Positions 42,824 through 56,744 of a stretch of 64,000 bases of DNA are shown piece after piece (the stretch's first letter is position 1; each line of letters opens with the position of its first letter). The notes below the pieces were generated by a model. That model was not told where the DNA came from, made no database searches, and saw nothing but the letters and a program-made list of their open reading frames with translations. Source of the stretch: Harmothoe impar. Taxonomy: Eukaryota; Annelida; Polychaeta; Phyllodocida; Polynoidae. A program made the position numbers and the translations under genes. The stretch spans positions 1 through 64,000 of the forward strand of contig OX381708.1 in assembly GCA_947462335.1 (NCBI GenBank). The letters are read 5' to 3'.

Positions 42824-43058
42824 ACACAGAGAAAACAAGTAGAATCACTGTGACTCCCGATCACTGAGGTAACTCTCCCCAGGACTCTAAAGTGTCTCCC
42901 TAGCATTAGCAGGACTCTATAATAAGTCTATAATGACTCCTATTCTAGGACTCCCTAATGATTGGGAGTCACTTTAGAGTTGTAGGGAGAGTTATCTCAG
43001 GGATCGAGTCCAGACTCCCATTCGGGACTCACCGTGATTCTACTTCTTTTCTCTGTGT
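42824..43058. mobile_element. 235-bp MITE-like element
   Basis: About 34-bp terminal inverted repeats with three mismatches: ACACAGAGAAAACAAGTAGA, then ATCACTGTGACTCCC at the left, complementary to GGGACTCACCGTGATTCTAC, then TTCTTTTCTCTGTGT at the right. Further pairing continues inward (GAGGTAACTCTCC / GGAGAGTTATCTC). No ORF and no clear target-site duplication. Confidence 0.75.
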
Positions 43059-43394
43059 TGCTCAGCTCTGACTCTTACTGCATGGGCAGCGAGTGTCTGA
43101 AATCTGTTGTTGACTTGTGTTACATTGAAGATGTAATATTTCTGTTATTGGAAAGACAACCGCCCCCCCCCCCCCCCACCGGGCCGGACTGATGGCAGAC
43201 AGTAATACACACACACACACCCTGCAGTCCACCCTCACTACCTCCAACATTCACTACCTTAAACCCCTCACATCCTCAGACACAAGCCCTGCAACTGGCC
43301 ATATATATATTTCATTATATTTGGATTTAATTCCTCGGATAATTTGCTTCCTCTGACATTTTCCCGTGTATTTTCTACATGTGAGTAGTTGAGT

Positions 43395-44866
43395 GCTGAG
43401 TGTAGAGCAGCACTAACAGCTCACACGGGGGTCAGCCCGGGACTGAACATGTATAAATAAGACATACTAACAGCTCACACGGGGGTCAGCCCGGGACTGA
43501 ACATGTATAAATAAGACATACTAACAGCTCACACGGGGGTCAGCCCGGGACTGAACTTGTATAAATAAGACATACTAACAGCTCACACAGGGGTCAGCCC
43601 GGGACTGAACATGTATAAATAAGACATACTAACAGCTCACACGGGGGTCAGCCCGGGACTGAACATGTATAAATAAGACATACTAACAGCTCACACGGGG
43701 GTCAGCCCGGGACTGAACATGTATAAATAAGACATACTAACAGCTCACACGGGGGTCAGCCCGGGACTGAACATGTATAAATAAGACATACTAACAGCTC
43801 ACACGGGAGTCAGCCCGGGACTGAACATGTATAAATAAGACATACTAACAGCTCACACGGGGGTCAGCCCGGGACTGAACATGTATAAATAAGACATACT
43901 AACAGCTCACCCGGGAGTCAGCCCGGGACTGAACATGTATAAATAAGACATACTAACAGCTCACACGGGAGTCAGCCCGGGACTGAACATGTATAAATAA
44001 GACATACTAACAGCTCACACGGGGGTCAGCCCGGGACTGAACATGTATAAATAAGACATACTAACAGCTCACACGGGAGTCAGCCCGGGACTGAACATGT
44101 ATAAATAAGACATACTAACAGCTCACACGGGGGTCAGCCCGGGACTGAACATGTATAAATAAGACATACTAACAGCTCACACGGGGGTCAGCCCGGGACT
44201 GAACATGTATAAATAAGACATACTAACAGCTCACACGGGAGTCAGCCCGGGACTGAACATGTATAAATAAGACATACTAACAGCTCACACGGGAGTCAGC
44301 CCGGGACTGAACATGTATAAATAAGACATACTAACAGCTCACCCGGGAGTCAGCCCGGGACTGAACATGTATAAATAAGACATACTAACAGCTCACACGG
44401 GAGTCAGCCCGGGACTGAACATGTATAAATAAGACATACTAACAGCTCACACGGGAGTCAGCCCGGGACTGAACATGTATAAATAAGACATACTAACAGC
44501 TCACCCGGGAGTCAGCCCGGGACTGAACATGTATAAATAAGACATACTAACAGCTCACCCGGGAGTCAGCCCGGGACTGAACATGTATAAATAAGACATA
44601 CTAACAGCTCACACGGGAGTCAGCCCGGGACTGAACATGTATAAATAAGACATACTAACAGCTCACCCGGGAGTCAGCCCGGGACTGAACATGTATAAAT
44701 AAGACATACTAACAGCTCACCCGGGAGTCAGCCCGGGACTGAACATGTATAAATAAGACATACTAACAGCTCACCCGGGAGTCAGCCCGGGACTGAACAT
44801 GTATAAATAAGACATACTAACAGCTCACACGGGGGTCAGCCCGGGACTGAACATGTATAAATACGC
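43395..44866. repeat. 54-bp minisatellite, about 27 units, each with a TATA-like motif
   Basis: Units contain ACTAACAGCTCACACGGGGG, TCAGCCCGGGACTGAACATG and TATAAATAAGACAT. Variants are polarised: CACACGGGGGTC on the left, CACCCGGGAGTC enriched on the right. Flanks are unrelated. Confidence 0.95.
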
Positions 44867-44869
44867 GCC

Positions 44870-46281
44870 TTGTATGGGACGCCTCACATTCACGTCTCAT
44901 GAAAGGTTTTAAATTGACAGCCCATTGAGTCGGTATCAGCGCGCTGTGGTCGGCTGTATGTGATGTTTGCTGTTTGTGTGTGTACAGTGCTGTTATAGGG
45001 AAGGTGTTGTAGTTTATTTCATGCTGAATACGGCACTCCCATTGACTTAACCAAGGAAGGCTGTATTTAACAACCCCCGTGAAATAACCCTCCCCCGTAT
45101 TTCACGGCCTGCTGAATACAACGGTCAGTATGCTGATGTACTACAAATCCTGTACTCCTATGGAATACAATGTTTTAGTATCGCATGGCCTGTGATGACA
45201 TCATTTGTTCAAATTTGAATGGCCATTTGCAAATTAACATATTTTTAGTAGTATAAAAATAAAGGCAAGGCCCCGTATCCCACTCCTGAAGCGTTCGGCC
45301 TCATGGGATACGGCCCCAGTCTGGGGGTGCAGAGGGGTCCCCCCCCCCCTCAGGTCGCAAAGTCGCCAAAATTAAGGGCCCCAGGTCACAAAGTCACATT
45401 TTTTAGACCATTTTTGCTATAGTCAAACCTTTCCAAAAGTCGCCAGGTCGCTTTTATTATTGCACCAGGTCGCCAGGTCGCCAGGAAAACAGCCCAGGTC
45501 GCCAGGTGGCTTTTGACCCATCTGGAGCCACCAGTCTCTACTTGCACAAAACAAAATGACCCTCTTGCCATGGGCGTTTGTCTATGTATGACACCTACAC
45601 CACTGTCTCAGTGTGTGAGGCTCATACACTCACTACTGAGTGGTGTTTACGGTGGTCGCATTGTTATAATGCATATCTGTATATTCCTACCTCTGTATGC
45701 TGATCTGGGCTACATTTAGATAACAGATAATCCAGATTCACACCCTGCACCAATCAGAGAAGCCACTCAATAGTCAACAAAAAGTAGGAAAAGTGGCATC
45801 TCTGACCAACACACCACTCACAGGGAGCCGTACTCTTCTGTCCGTGTCTCATGACATTGTAACAATTGAAACGTCTTTGACCAGCAAGCTTCAAAATGGC
45901 TGAAATGGGGGCTATGTACACAGAAATGCAGGGACAATTGTAAGAAATAGTGTTAAAACACCCATTAACATTTTTCCGGCATTACTGTGTGCATAGCTGA
46001 CTCGCGTACTAGCCGCGGCTTCTACAGGAGAATTTACAATAGGCACAAATAAAGTTTGGCAAGTAACCCGCAGTGCTGCATTCATGCATGGTGCCAACCG
46101 TACAAGATTAAGTAGAAGCCTTGAGCAGTTCACCTGTGCAGGTGGTAGTGTAGGGCAGGGAGTAGTGGCCAGTGTTTGAGAACCGCTCAGTGTTATATTA
46201 GAATAGGAATACCGTGCTGATAAACCGACTCGTGTCAATATTGACGCCAATAAAACAGGTAGGCCTTGTCATGGCAACAGG
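44870..46281. other. No gene recognised
   Basis: Includes a hairpin with 10-bp arms (CCGTATCCCA / TGGGATACGG, 45273-45313), CCAGGTCGCCAGGTCGCC microrepeats (45370-45510), and a half-copy of the TGCATTCATGCATG element at 46075-46100. The 112-codon minus ORF at 45912-46250 reads through that element and is not credible. Confidence 0.5.
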
Positions 46282-46325
46282 TGACCCAATAAAGAGGTGA
46301 ACATTCACTTCAACTCCATACAATG

Positions 46326-48120
46326 AGTGCTGCTCCCCTCACCATGAGCTGCTCCCCTCACCATGAGCTGCTCTCCTCACCCTGAGCTGCTCCCCTCACC
46401 CTGAGCTGCTTCACTCACCCTGAGCTGCTCCCCTCACCCTGAGCTGCTTCCCTCACCGTGAGCTGCTCCCCTCACCCTGAGCTGCTCCCCTCACCCTGAG
46501 CTGCTCCCCTCACCATGAGCTGCTGCCCTCACCCTGAGCTGCTCCCCTCACCCTGAGCTGCTCCCCTCACCCTGAGCTGCTCCCCTCACCCTGAGCTGCT
46601 CCCCTCACCATGAGCTGCTTCCCTCACCCTGAGCTGCTCCCCTCACCCTGAGCTGCTTCCCTCACCGTGAGCTACTGCCCTCACCCTGAGCTGCTCCCCT
46701 CACCCTGAGCTGCTCCCCTCACCCTGAGCTGCTCCCCCCACCCTGAGCTGCTCCCCTCACCCTGAGCTGCTGCCCTCACACTGAGCTGCTGCCCTCACCC
46801 TGAGCTGCTGCCCTCACCCTGAGCTGCTGCCCTCACACTGAGCTGCTTCCCTCACCCTGAGCTGCTCCCCTCACCATGAGCTGCTCCCCTCACCCTGAGC
46901 AGCTCTCCTCACCATGAGCTGCTCCCCTCACCCTGAGCTGCTCCCCTCACCATGAGCTGCTCCCCTCACCATGAGCTGCTCCCCTCACCATGAGCTGCTC
47001 CCCTCACCCTGAGCTGCTTCACTCATCCTGAGCTGCTCCCCTCACCCTGAGCTGCTTCCCTCACCGTGAGCTGCTCCACTCACCCTGAGCTGCTCCCCTC
47101 ACCCTGAGCTGCTCCCCTCACCATGAGCTGCTGCCCTCACCCTGAGCTGCTCCCCTCACCCTGAGCTGCTCCCCTCACCCTGAGCTGCTCCCCTCGCCCT
47201 GAGCTGCTCCCCTCACCCTGAGCTGCTCCCCTCACCATGAGCTGCTTCCCTCGCCCTGAGCTGCTCCCCTCACCCTGAGCTGCTTCCCTCACCGTGAGCT
47301 GCTGCCCTCACCCTGAGCTGCTCCCCTCACCATGAGCTGCTTCCCTCACCCTGAGCTGCTGCCCTCACCCTGAGCTGCTGCCCTCACCCTGAGCTGCTCC
47401 CCTCACCCTGAGCTGCTCCCCTCACCCTGAGCTGCTCCCCTCATCCTGAGCTGCTCCTCTCACCCTGAGCTGCTGCCCTCACCCTGAGCTGCTCCCCTCA
47501 CCCTGAGCTGCTCCCCTCACCCTGAGCTGCTCCCCTCACCCTGAGCTGCTCCCCTCACCCTGAGCTGCTCCCCTCACCCTGAGCTGCTGCCCTCACACTG
47601 AGCTGCTGCCCCCACCCTGAGCTGCTGCCCTCACCCTGAGCTGCTGCCCTCACACTGAGCTGCTTCCCTCACCCTGAGCTGCTCCCCTCACCCTGAGCTG
47701 CTCCCCTCACCATGAGCTGCTCCCCTCACCATGAGCTGCTCCCCTCACCCTGAGCTGCTCTCCTCACCATGAGCTGCTCCCCTCACCATGAGCTGCTCCC
47801 CTCACTATGAGCTGCTCCCCTCACCATGAGCTGCTCCCCTCACCCTGGGCTGCTCCCCTCACCATGAGCTGCTCCGCTCACCCTGAGCTGCTCCCCTCAC
47901 CCTAAGCTGCTCTCCTCACCATGAGCTGCTCCCCCCACCCTGAGCTGCTCCCCTCACCATGAGCTGCTCCCCTCACCATTAGCTGCTCCCCTCACCATGA
48001 GCTGCTCCCCTCACCATGAGCTGCTTCCCTTACCCTGAGCTGCTCCCCTCACCATGAGCTGCTCCCCTCACCCTGAGCTGCTCCCCTCACCATCAGCTGC
48101 TTCCCTCGCCCTCTGCTACC
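46326..48120. repeat. 19-bp minisatellite, complete array
   Basis: About 94 units of GCTGCTCCCCTCACCCTGA with CATGA, TTCCC and TGCCC variants. It is bordered on both sides by the same ~45-bp sequence with GACCCAATAAAGAGGTGAAC (46287 and 48294) and GAGTGCTGC, so the array probably grew between or inside copies of that sequence. It marks the junction between the unique centre and the second 16-kb copy. Confidence 0.95.
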
Positions 48121-49170
48121 CCCCTTATCCTGGGCTGCCCCCTTCTCCACCGTGGGCGGCCCCTCTCATCCTTGGCTAAATGGCTGTCCTAACCTGAGTT
48201 ATTCCCCAACCCATATCCATCATAACATCAACTCCATCTTTTTGCCATGATAAGGGTGGTAGTGTAGTATTTGATGTTGCTGCAGTGTTGGTGACCCAAT
48301 AAAGAGGTGAACATTCACTTCAACTCCACACCATGAGTGCTGCATTACCCCCTCCCCCCCCTGCCCCCCTCTCCCCCCGGGATCAATGCGGCCATTGTTT
48401 CTGCTTTTTACACTCATCATGGCAGCTATTTGTCAGGATGAATCATGTGTCTGCAGGTCGCCTCTATCAGCGTGATTTGCGGCATCCCGGTCTAATCTCA
48501 TCTCAGTGCTTTTTTCCTCAATGGTAAGCAGTATTTCACAATTGACAAATCAAATTTGGAATTTAAAAAAAGGAAAAAATAGATGAATCCCAATTATGTT
48601 GTAAATAGTAGAACAAACACGGTCGGCAGACCACAAGAGGCACACAGCGCCACCTGCCACAAATACCGGGAACTACCGTCACTAATTCCTGCTGAGTGCC
48701 AGTTAAGCCGCACCAAATTAGTACCTCAACTTTTTAAAGGCGACTTGCCGTGAAGGTACCTTTGGCAGCATCGTTATTTCCTACATCCGGCAAAACTGAA
48801 ACTTGCTGAACCCTCTGAGGGCTGCATAGTGCTTTAACAAATTATGTCTTTTCTTGTCTTGCATTTAGCTTTTTTCAAACATCTTGCTGACCCTAGAGGG
48901 TTGATATTCTCCCGTAGGGTCACCATGATGTAGCCTTGGTGAGTAGACTTCATGCATCATGCCGACAAAGGGGATGCCGGCACAGTAAAGCCCTATGCGG
49001 TGCCTAAAGGATAGGAACTAAAACCGGCTTAAATTGTGCCTTATTTCAGGCGGGCCGTGCACTCTGACTGAAATAATCAATGTCCTTGTACAAACACGGC
49101 ACGCTGATCTTTGTGGAGGCGCGTGTTTGTCTTACTCCGTCAATGTTATGTAAATCTGGCAGCCCTGCCT

Positions 49171-52100
49171 GACACACTGTCACAGCCACCTGAGTAATGC
49201 ATCTACCTGACACACAGCTACCTGAGTAATGCATCTACCTGACACACTGTCACAGCTACCTGAGTAATGCATCTACCTGACACACAGCTACCTGAGTAAT
49301 GCATCTACCTGTCACAGCTACCTGAGTAATGCATCTACCTGACACACTGTCACAGCTACCTGAGTAATGCATCTACCTGACACACAGCTACCTGAGTAAT
49401 GCATCTACCTGACACACAGCTACCTGAGTAATGCATCTACCTGACACACAGCTACCTGAGTAATGCATCTACCTGACACACAGCAACCTGAGTAATGCAT
49501 CTACCTGACACACAGCTACCTGAGTAATGCATCTACCTGACACACAGCTACCTGAGTAATGCATCTACCTGACACACAGCTACCTGAGTAATGCATCTAC
49601 CTGACACACAGCTACCTGAGTAATGCATCTACCTGACACACAGCTGCCTGAGTGATGCATCTACCTGACACACAGCTACCTGAGTGATGCATCTACCTGA
49701 CACACTGTCACAGCTACCTGAGTAATGCATCTACCTGACACACAGCTACCTGAGTAATGCATCTACCTGACACACAGCTACCTGAGTAATGCATCTACCT
49801 GACACACAGCTACCTGAGTAATGCATCTACCTGACACACTGTCACAGCTACCTGAGTAATGCATCTACCTGACACAGCTACCTGAGTAATGCATCTACCT
49901 GACACACAGCTACCTGAGTAATGCATCTACCTGACACACTGTCACAGCTACCTGAGTAATGCATCTACCTGACACACTGTCACATCTACCTGAGTAATGC
50001 ATCTACCTGACACACTGTCACAGCTACCTGAGTAATGCATCTACCTGACACACAGCTACCTGAGTAATGCATCTACCTGACACACTGTCACAGCTACCTG
50101 AGTAATGCATCTACCTGACACACAGCAACCTGAGTAATGCATCTACCTGACACACAGCTACCTGAGTAATGCATCTACCTGACACACTGCCACAGCTACC
50201 TGAGTAATGCATCTACCTGACACAGTCACAGCTACCTGAGTAATGCATCTACCTGACACACAGCTACCTGAGTAATGCATCTACCTGACACACAGCTACC
50301 TGAGTAATGCATCTACCTGACACAGTGTCACAGCTACCTGAGTAATGCATCTACCTGACACACTGTCACAGCTACCTGAGTAATGCATCTACCTGACACA
50401 CAGCTACCTGAGTAATGCATCTACCTGACACACAGCTACCTGAGTAATGCATCTACCTGACATACTGTCACAGCTACCTGAGTAATGCATCTACCTGACA
50501 CACTGTCACAGCTACCTGAGTAATGCATCTACCTGACACACTGTCACAGCTACCTGAGTAATGCATCTACCTGACACTGTCACAGCTACCTGAGTAATGC
50601 ATCTACCTGACATACTGTCACAGCTACCTGAGTAATGCATCTACCTGACACACTGTCACAGCTACCTGAGTAATGCATCTACCTGACACACAGCTACCTG
50701 AGTAATGCATCTACCTGACACACAGCTACCTGAGTAATGCATCTACCTGACACACAGCTACCTGAGTAATGCATCTACCTGACACACAGCTACCTGAGTA
50801 ATGCATCTACCTGACACACTGTCACAGCTACCTGAGTAATGCATCTACCTGACACACAGCTACCTGAGTAATGCATCTACCTGACACACAGCTACCTGAG
50901 TGATGCATCTACCTGACACACAGCTACCTGAGTAATGCATCTACCTGACACACTGTCACAGCTACCTGAGTAATGCATCTACCTGACACACAGCTACCTG
51001 AGTAATGCATCTACCTGACACAGCTACCTGAGTAATGCATCTACCTGACACACTGTCACAGCTACCTGAGTAATGCATCTACCTGACACACTGTCACAGC
51101 TACCTGAGTAATGCATCTACCTGACACACTGTCACAGCTACCTGAGTAATGCATCTACCTGACACACTGTCACAGCTACCTGAGTAATGCATCTACCTGA
51201 CACACAGCTACCTGAGTAATGCATCTACCTGACACACAGCTACCTGAGTAATGCATCTACCTGACACACAGCTACCTGAGTAATGCATCTACCTGACACA
51301 CAGCTACCTGAGTAATGCATCTACCTGACACACTGCTACCTGAGTAATGCATCTACCTGACACACTGTCACAGCTACCTGAGTAATGCATCTACCTGACA
51401 CACAGCTACCTGAGTAATGCATCTACCTGACACACAGCTACCTGAGTAATGCATCTACCTGACACACTGCTACCTGAGTAATGCATCTACCTGACACACA
51501 GCTACCTGAGTAATGCATCTACCTGACACACAGCTACCTGAGTAATGCATCTACCTGACACACTGCTACCTGAGTAATGCATCTACCTGACACACAGCTA
51601 CCTGAGTAATGCATCTACCTGACACACAGCTACCTGAGTAATGCATCTACCTGACACACAGCTACCTGAGTAATGCATCTACCTGACACACTGCTACCTG
51701 AGTAATGCATCTACCTGACACACAGCTACCTGAGTAATGCATCTACCTGACACACAGCTACCTGAGTAATGCATCTACCTGACACACTGCTACCTGAGTA
51801 ATGCATCTACCTGACACACAGCTACCTGAGTAATGCATCTACCTGACACACAGCTACCTGAGTAATGCATCTACCTGACACACAGCTACCTTAGTAATGC
51901 ATCTACCTGACACACATCTACCTGAGTGATGCATCTACCTGACACACAGCTACCTGAGTAATGCATCTACCTGACACACAGCTACCTGAGTAATGCATCT
52001 ACCTGACACACAGCTACCTGAGTAATGCATCTACCTGACACACAGCTACCTGAGTTATGCATCTACCTGACACACAGCTACCTGAGTAATGCATCTACCT

Positions 52101-52535
52101 GATACACAGCTACCTGAGTAATGCATCTACCTGACACACAGCTACCTGAGTAATGCATCTACCTGACACAGTGTCACAGCTACCTGAGTAATGCATCTAC
52201 CTGACACACTGTCACAGCTACCTGAGTAATGCATCTACCTGACACACTGTCACAGCTACCTGAGTAATGCATCTACCTGACACACTGTCACAGCTACCTG
52301 AGTAATGCATCTACCTGACACACTGTCACAGCTACCTGAGTAATGCATCTACCTGACACACAGCTACCTGAGTAATGCATCTACCTGACACACTGCTACC
52401 TGAGTAATGCATCTACCTGTCACACTGTCACAGCTACCTGAGTAATGCATCTACCTGACACACTGTCACATCTACCTGAGTAATGCATCTACCTGACACA
52501 CAGCTACCTGAGTAATGCATCTACCTGACACACAG
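49171..52535. repeat. 32/38-bp minisatellite, second copy
   Basis: Same length and apparently the same unit order as 1396-4760. Confidence 0.93.
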
Positions 52536-52674
52536 GTGTATGTCCATGTGGCGGCATGATGCACCAATGCAGCCTTGTACCACTACCTTCCTACGTGTCC
52601 ACCAACAGGTGTATGTCCATGTGTCGGCATGATGCACCAATGCAGCCTTGAATCTCTACCTTCCTGCATCTACC

Positions 52675-54835
52675 ATCATGCCACAACAAATAGCCCTATT
52701 TCCGTATCCTCACACCACCTCTCAAATTCAAGTTCAACGTACCCTTTTATATTTGTCTGATCTCTTAGCCTTCATACATGCCAATACAGGGAATCTATTG
52801 CTAAATTACCATGGAGAGATATTGTAATCTTTTGCAATATTTAGTTTATATAAATACCATTTCATATTTTAAGCATGACACACCAAATAGTCATATTTCA
52901 AAAAAAAAAAAACCACCCCTTAAATTCAAGTTCAACGTACCCTTTTATATTTGTCTGATCTCTAAGCCTTTATACATGCCAATAAAGCGAACCTATTGCT
53001 AAATTACCATGGAGAGATATTGCTATCTTTTGCAATATTTAGTTCATATAAGTAGTGTGAACCATTTCATATTTTAAGCATGGCACACCTAATAGTCATA
53101 TTTCCAAACCCATATATACCGCCTCTTGAATTCAAGTTTAACGTACCCTTTTATATTTGTCTGATCTCTAAGCCTTTGTCCATGCCAATACAGGGAACCT
53201 ATTGCTGAATTACCATGGAGAGATATTGTTATCTTTCACAATATTCAATTCCTAAAAGCAGTGTGAACCATTTCATACTATAAGCATGACATAGCAAATA
53301 GTCATATTTCCGTGCCCCCACACCAACCCTTAAATTCAAGTTCAACGTTCTCTTTTATATTTGTCTGATCTCTTAGCCTTTATGCATGCCAATACAGGAA
53401 ATCTATTGCTAAATTACCATGGAGAGATATTGTTATCTTTTACAATATTTAGTTTATTAAAATACCATTTCATATTTTAAGCATGGCACACCAAATAGTC
53501 ATATTTCCAAATCCTCATATACCACCCCTTAAACTTGAGTTCAACGTACCCTTTTATATTTGTCTGATCTCTAAGCTTTTATACATGCCAATACAGGGAA
53601 CCTATTGCTAAATTACCATGGAGAGATATTGTAATCTTTTGCAATATTTAGTTTATATAAATACCATTTCATATTTTAAGCATGACACACCAAATAGTCA
53701 TATTTCAACAAAAAACAAAAAAACACCCCTTAAATTCAAGTTCAACGTACCCTTTTATATTTGTCTGATCTCTAAGCCTTTATACATGCCAATAAAGCGA
53801 ACCTATTGCTAAATTACCATGGAGAGATATTGCTATCTTTTGCAATATTTCGTTCATATAAGTAGTGTGAACTATTTCATATTTTAAGCATGGCACACCT
53901 AATAGTCATATTTCCAAACCCATATATACCGCCTCTTGAATTCAAGTTTAACGTACCCTTTTATATTTGTCTGATCTCTAAGCCTTTGTCCATGCCAATA
54001 CAGGGAACCTATTGCTAAATTACCATGGAGAGATATTGTTATCTTTCACAATATTCAGTTCATAAAAGCAGTGTGAACCATTTCATACTATAAGCATGAC
54101 ATAGCAAATAGTCATATTTCCGTGCCCCCCCGACCCCCCCACCAACCCTTAAATTCAAGTTCAACGTTCTCTTTTATATTTGTCTGATCTCTAAGCCTTT
54201 ATGCATGCCAATAGAGGGGATCTAATGCTAAATTACCATGGAGAGATATTGTTATCTTTTACAATATTTAGTTTATTAAAATACCATTTCATATTTTAAG
54301 CATGGCACACCTAATAGTCATATTTCCAAACCCATATATACCGCCTCTTGAATTCAAGTTCAACGTACCCTTTTATATTTGTCTGATCTCTAAGCCTTTA
54401 TACATGCCAATACAGGGAAACTATTGCTAAATTACCATGGAGAGATATTGTTATCTTTCACAATATTCAGTTCATAAAAGCAGTGTGAACCATTTCATAC
54501 TATAAGCATGACATAGCAAATAGTCATATTTCCGTGCCCCCCCACCCCCCCACCAACCCTTAAATTCAAGTTCAACGTTCTCTTTTATATTTGTCTGATC
54601 TCTAAGCCTTTATGCATGCCAATAGAGGGGATCTAATGCTAAATTACCATGGAGAGATATTGCTATCTTTTACAATATTTAGTTTTTATAAGTAGTTTGA
54701 ACCATTTCATATTTTGAGCATGACATAGCAAAATGTCATATTTCCGCACCCTCACACCCTTTGAATTCAAATTCAAAACAGCCTTTTGTATTCCTCCAAT
54801 CTCTAAGTCTTTATATATGCCATTGCTAAATTACC
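52675..54835. repeat. ~202-bp satellite, second copy
   Basis: Duplicate of 4900-7060, including the 807-bp higher-order spacing (52811 and 53618). Confidence 0.92.
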
Positions 54836-55107
54836 ATGCACAGATATTGTTGGCTGTAGTCAGCTATCATGCTGACCTATACGGTTTGATACACTCACCC
54901 TTTAAGGGCCCCATAGTACATGCCCTTGGTCGTCATGAATGCAGCCCTGGCGACTCAGAGAAGCAAGGCTATTGTTTATATATATTCAACAGCTTGTCTG
55001 TTTTCAATCATCTGGAAACCACTTGAATTAAAAGAAGATCACAAAAAAGGTTTACATGACAAAATTTATTCACACAAACTTGATAAAACATGTTGATGAA
55101 GCACTTG

Positions 55108-55314
55108 CTACAGTATGTCTAAAGTTGTTAAACTGATGATATTCTTTAGTCCTCTCATCAGAGTATACCCATGAATATATACAGAGTCTCCATCACCATG
55201 TATAATAGCCTGTATACGTGGAGGGTGGAGTGCATTGGGCTTCATGACAAATGGCCATGTTCTACAATTGATGTGCATGTCACCACATTTGCTACCTCCT
55301 CCAAGAAGAATGTC
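55108..55314 (-). CDS. Second copy of the coding-like 3' segment
   Basis: Duplicate of 7333-7539, including the AATAAA 38 nt after the stop. Confidence 0.33.
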   Translation of the reverse strand, partial: DILLGGGSKCGDMHINCRTWPFVMKPNALHPPRIQAIIHGDGDSVYIHGYTLMRGLKNIISLTTLDIL

Positions 55315-55397
55315 TTAGAACTGCAGTAGTCCACAGTAGCCTTGCGTGGCTGTCCCCCCATCCCGCACCACCAGCACGGCCAGCCAAGCCTGACCCA

Positions 55398-55472
55398 CTG
55401 CATTCATGCATCATGCTGACCCTGCTGGAGTGTATCAACCCCCTGTAGGTTAGGCATGATGCATGAATGCAG
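55398..55472. mobile_element. Second copy of the 75-bp inverted-repeat element
   Basis: Duplicate of 7623-7697 by block duplication, not by transposition. Confidence 0.7.
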
Positions 55473-56109
55473 CACTGGCTATAAAGGATTGTAGTGCATT
55501 CCATGTCGAAAGTTTAGATTTCGATGCTCAATGTGCGACCAGTGATATCCAGTGTATAGCATAAGACATGCAGTCAAGTTCCCAGAAAGCTCAAGAACAG
55601 TCCGATCGACTAGCTGTAAAAGCTTGCACAAAAATCAGAGTGTGGGCAACGCTGCTAAATTGTCCCAAGGGATGATAAACACAGTCCCTCACCGTGGTGA
55701 CAAAAAAACTGTGTCACAGGTGGTGAAAAAGGAGACAATTAGGACTTTGAAACCAACTTAGTGTTGGGTTCCCTCAGTAGAATCCTTAATAACGGTTCGA
55801 TTGCAAAACCCTGAAAACTGACATGTAGCCAGGACCCCTGGCAACAGGCCCTGATGCAGAGACATGGGCTGTGACCATTTCCCTAGCTGCAGCAACCATA
55901 AGCGCAATTGTCGGGCAATTGACAGACTGTGGAAGAGACCTTTCCACAGGTTTTAATTGTGCCCTTAGTCGTCATGTTGCATGAATGCAGCCCTGGCGGG
56001 TAACTCGACATTGCTGCATTCAAGCATCATGCTGACCCTACAGGGTTAAGACACTCCCGAAGGGTCGGCATGATGCAGCGACGTACATGAAATCATAAAG
56101 GTTTTGACA

Positions 56110-56489
56110 TCAGGAACTCCAGGTTTTCAGCTCTGGGAGAATCTGAGCAAGGCTAGCTTTTAGCCCCCCCCCCTGGGTTGCTGCAGTAATCTCATCACTG
56201 GACATTTTGGCAGAGTCCAATCTCTTACTTCTCGGTGGTTTAATGGGTTCATGGTCCATTACTGGTTCTTTCTTACAGTTCCTCCTGCTGGAGGAGTAAG
56301 ATCGCTACCACAGCGGCAGCACCACGCCTCAGCCATAGCGATGGCTTATCAGAAAAGAACCCAATTTTGAATTCCTAACCGACAATCAGACAGCGGGCCT
56401 ACACCAGTAGACGCATCCTCTTGCTGCTGAGTTTTGAAACCAACTGTAATACGAACCTGCAGCAGCTGAGTGTCGACACCTTTACTCAT
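56110..56489 (-). CDS. Second copy of the coding-like segments at 8335-8714
   Basis: Same frames and same 10-G run as the first copy. Confidence 0.25.
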
Positions 56490-56744
56490 CCCGGCAGTTC
56501 TATCATGTACTAACCACCGGATAACAATTGGCGCGCGCCAGGACTGTTGTATCTAGGTATATTGACATATAAACTCTGCCACCTTTATGTAGTTAAAATA
56601 AACAGTGATATAAATGAATAATGTAGATATCTGGTTTCGGCTGATAGTTTTTGTTACGGCCGACAGTGAGCAACTCTCATCTAAAAGGCGAGGGTTTCCG
56701 AATTTTGATTTTAAAAAGATGGACGATTGTTGCAGTTTAATTCA

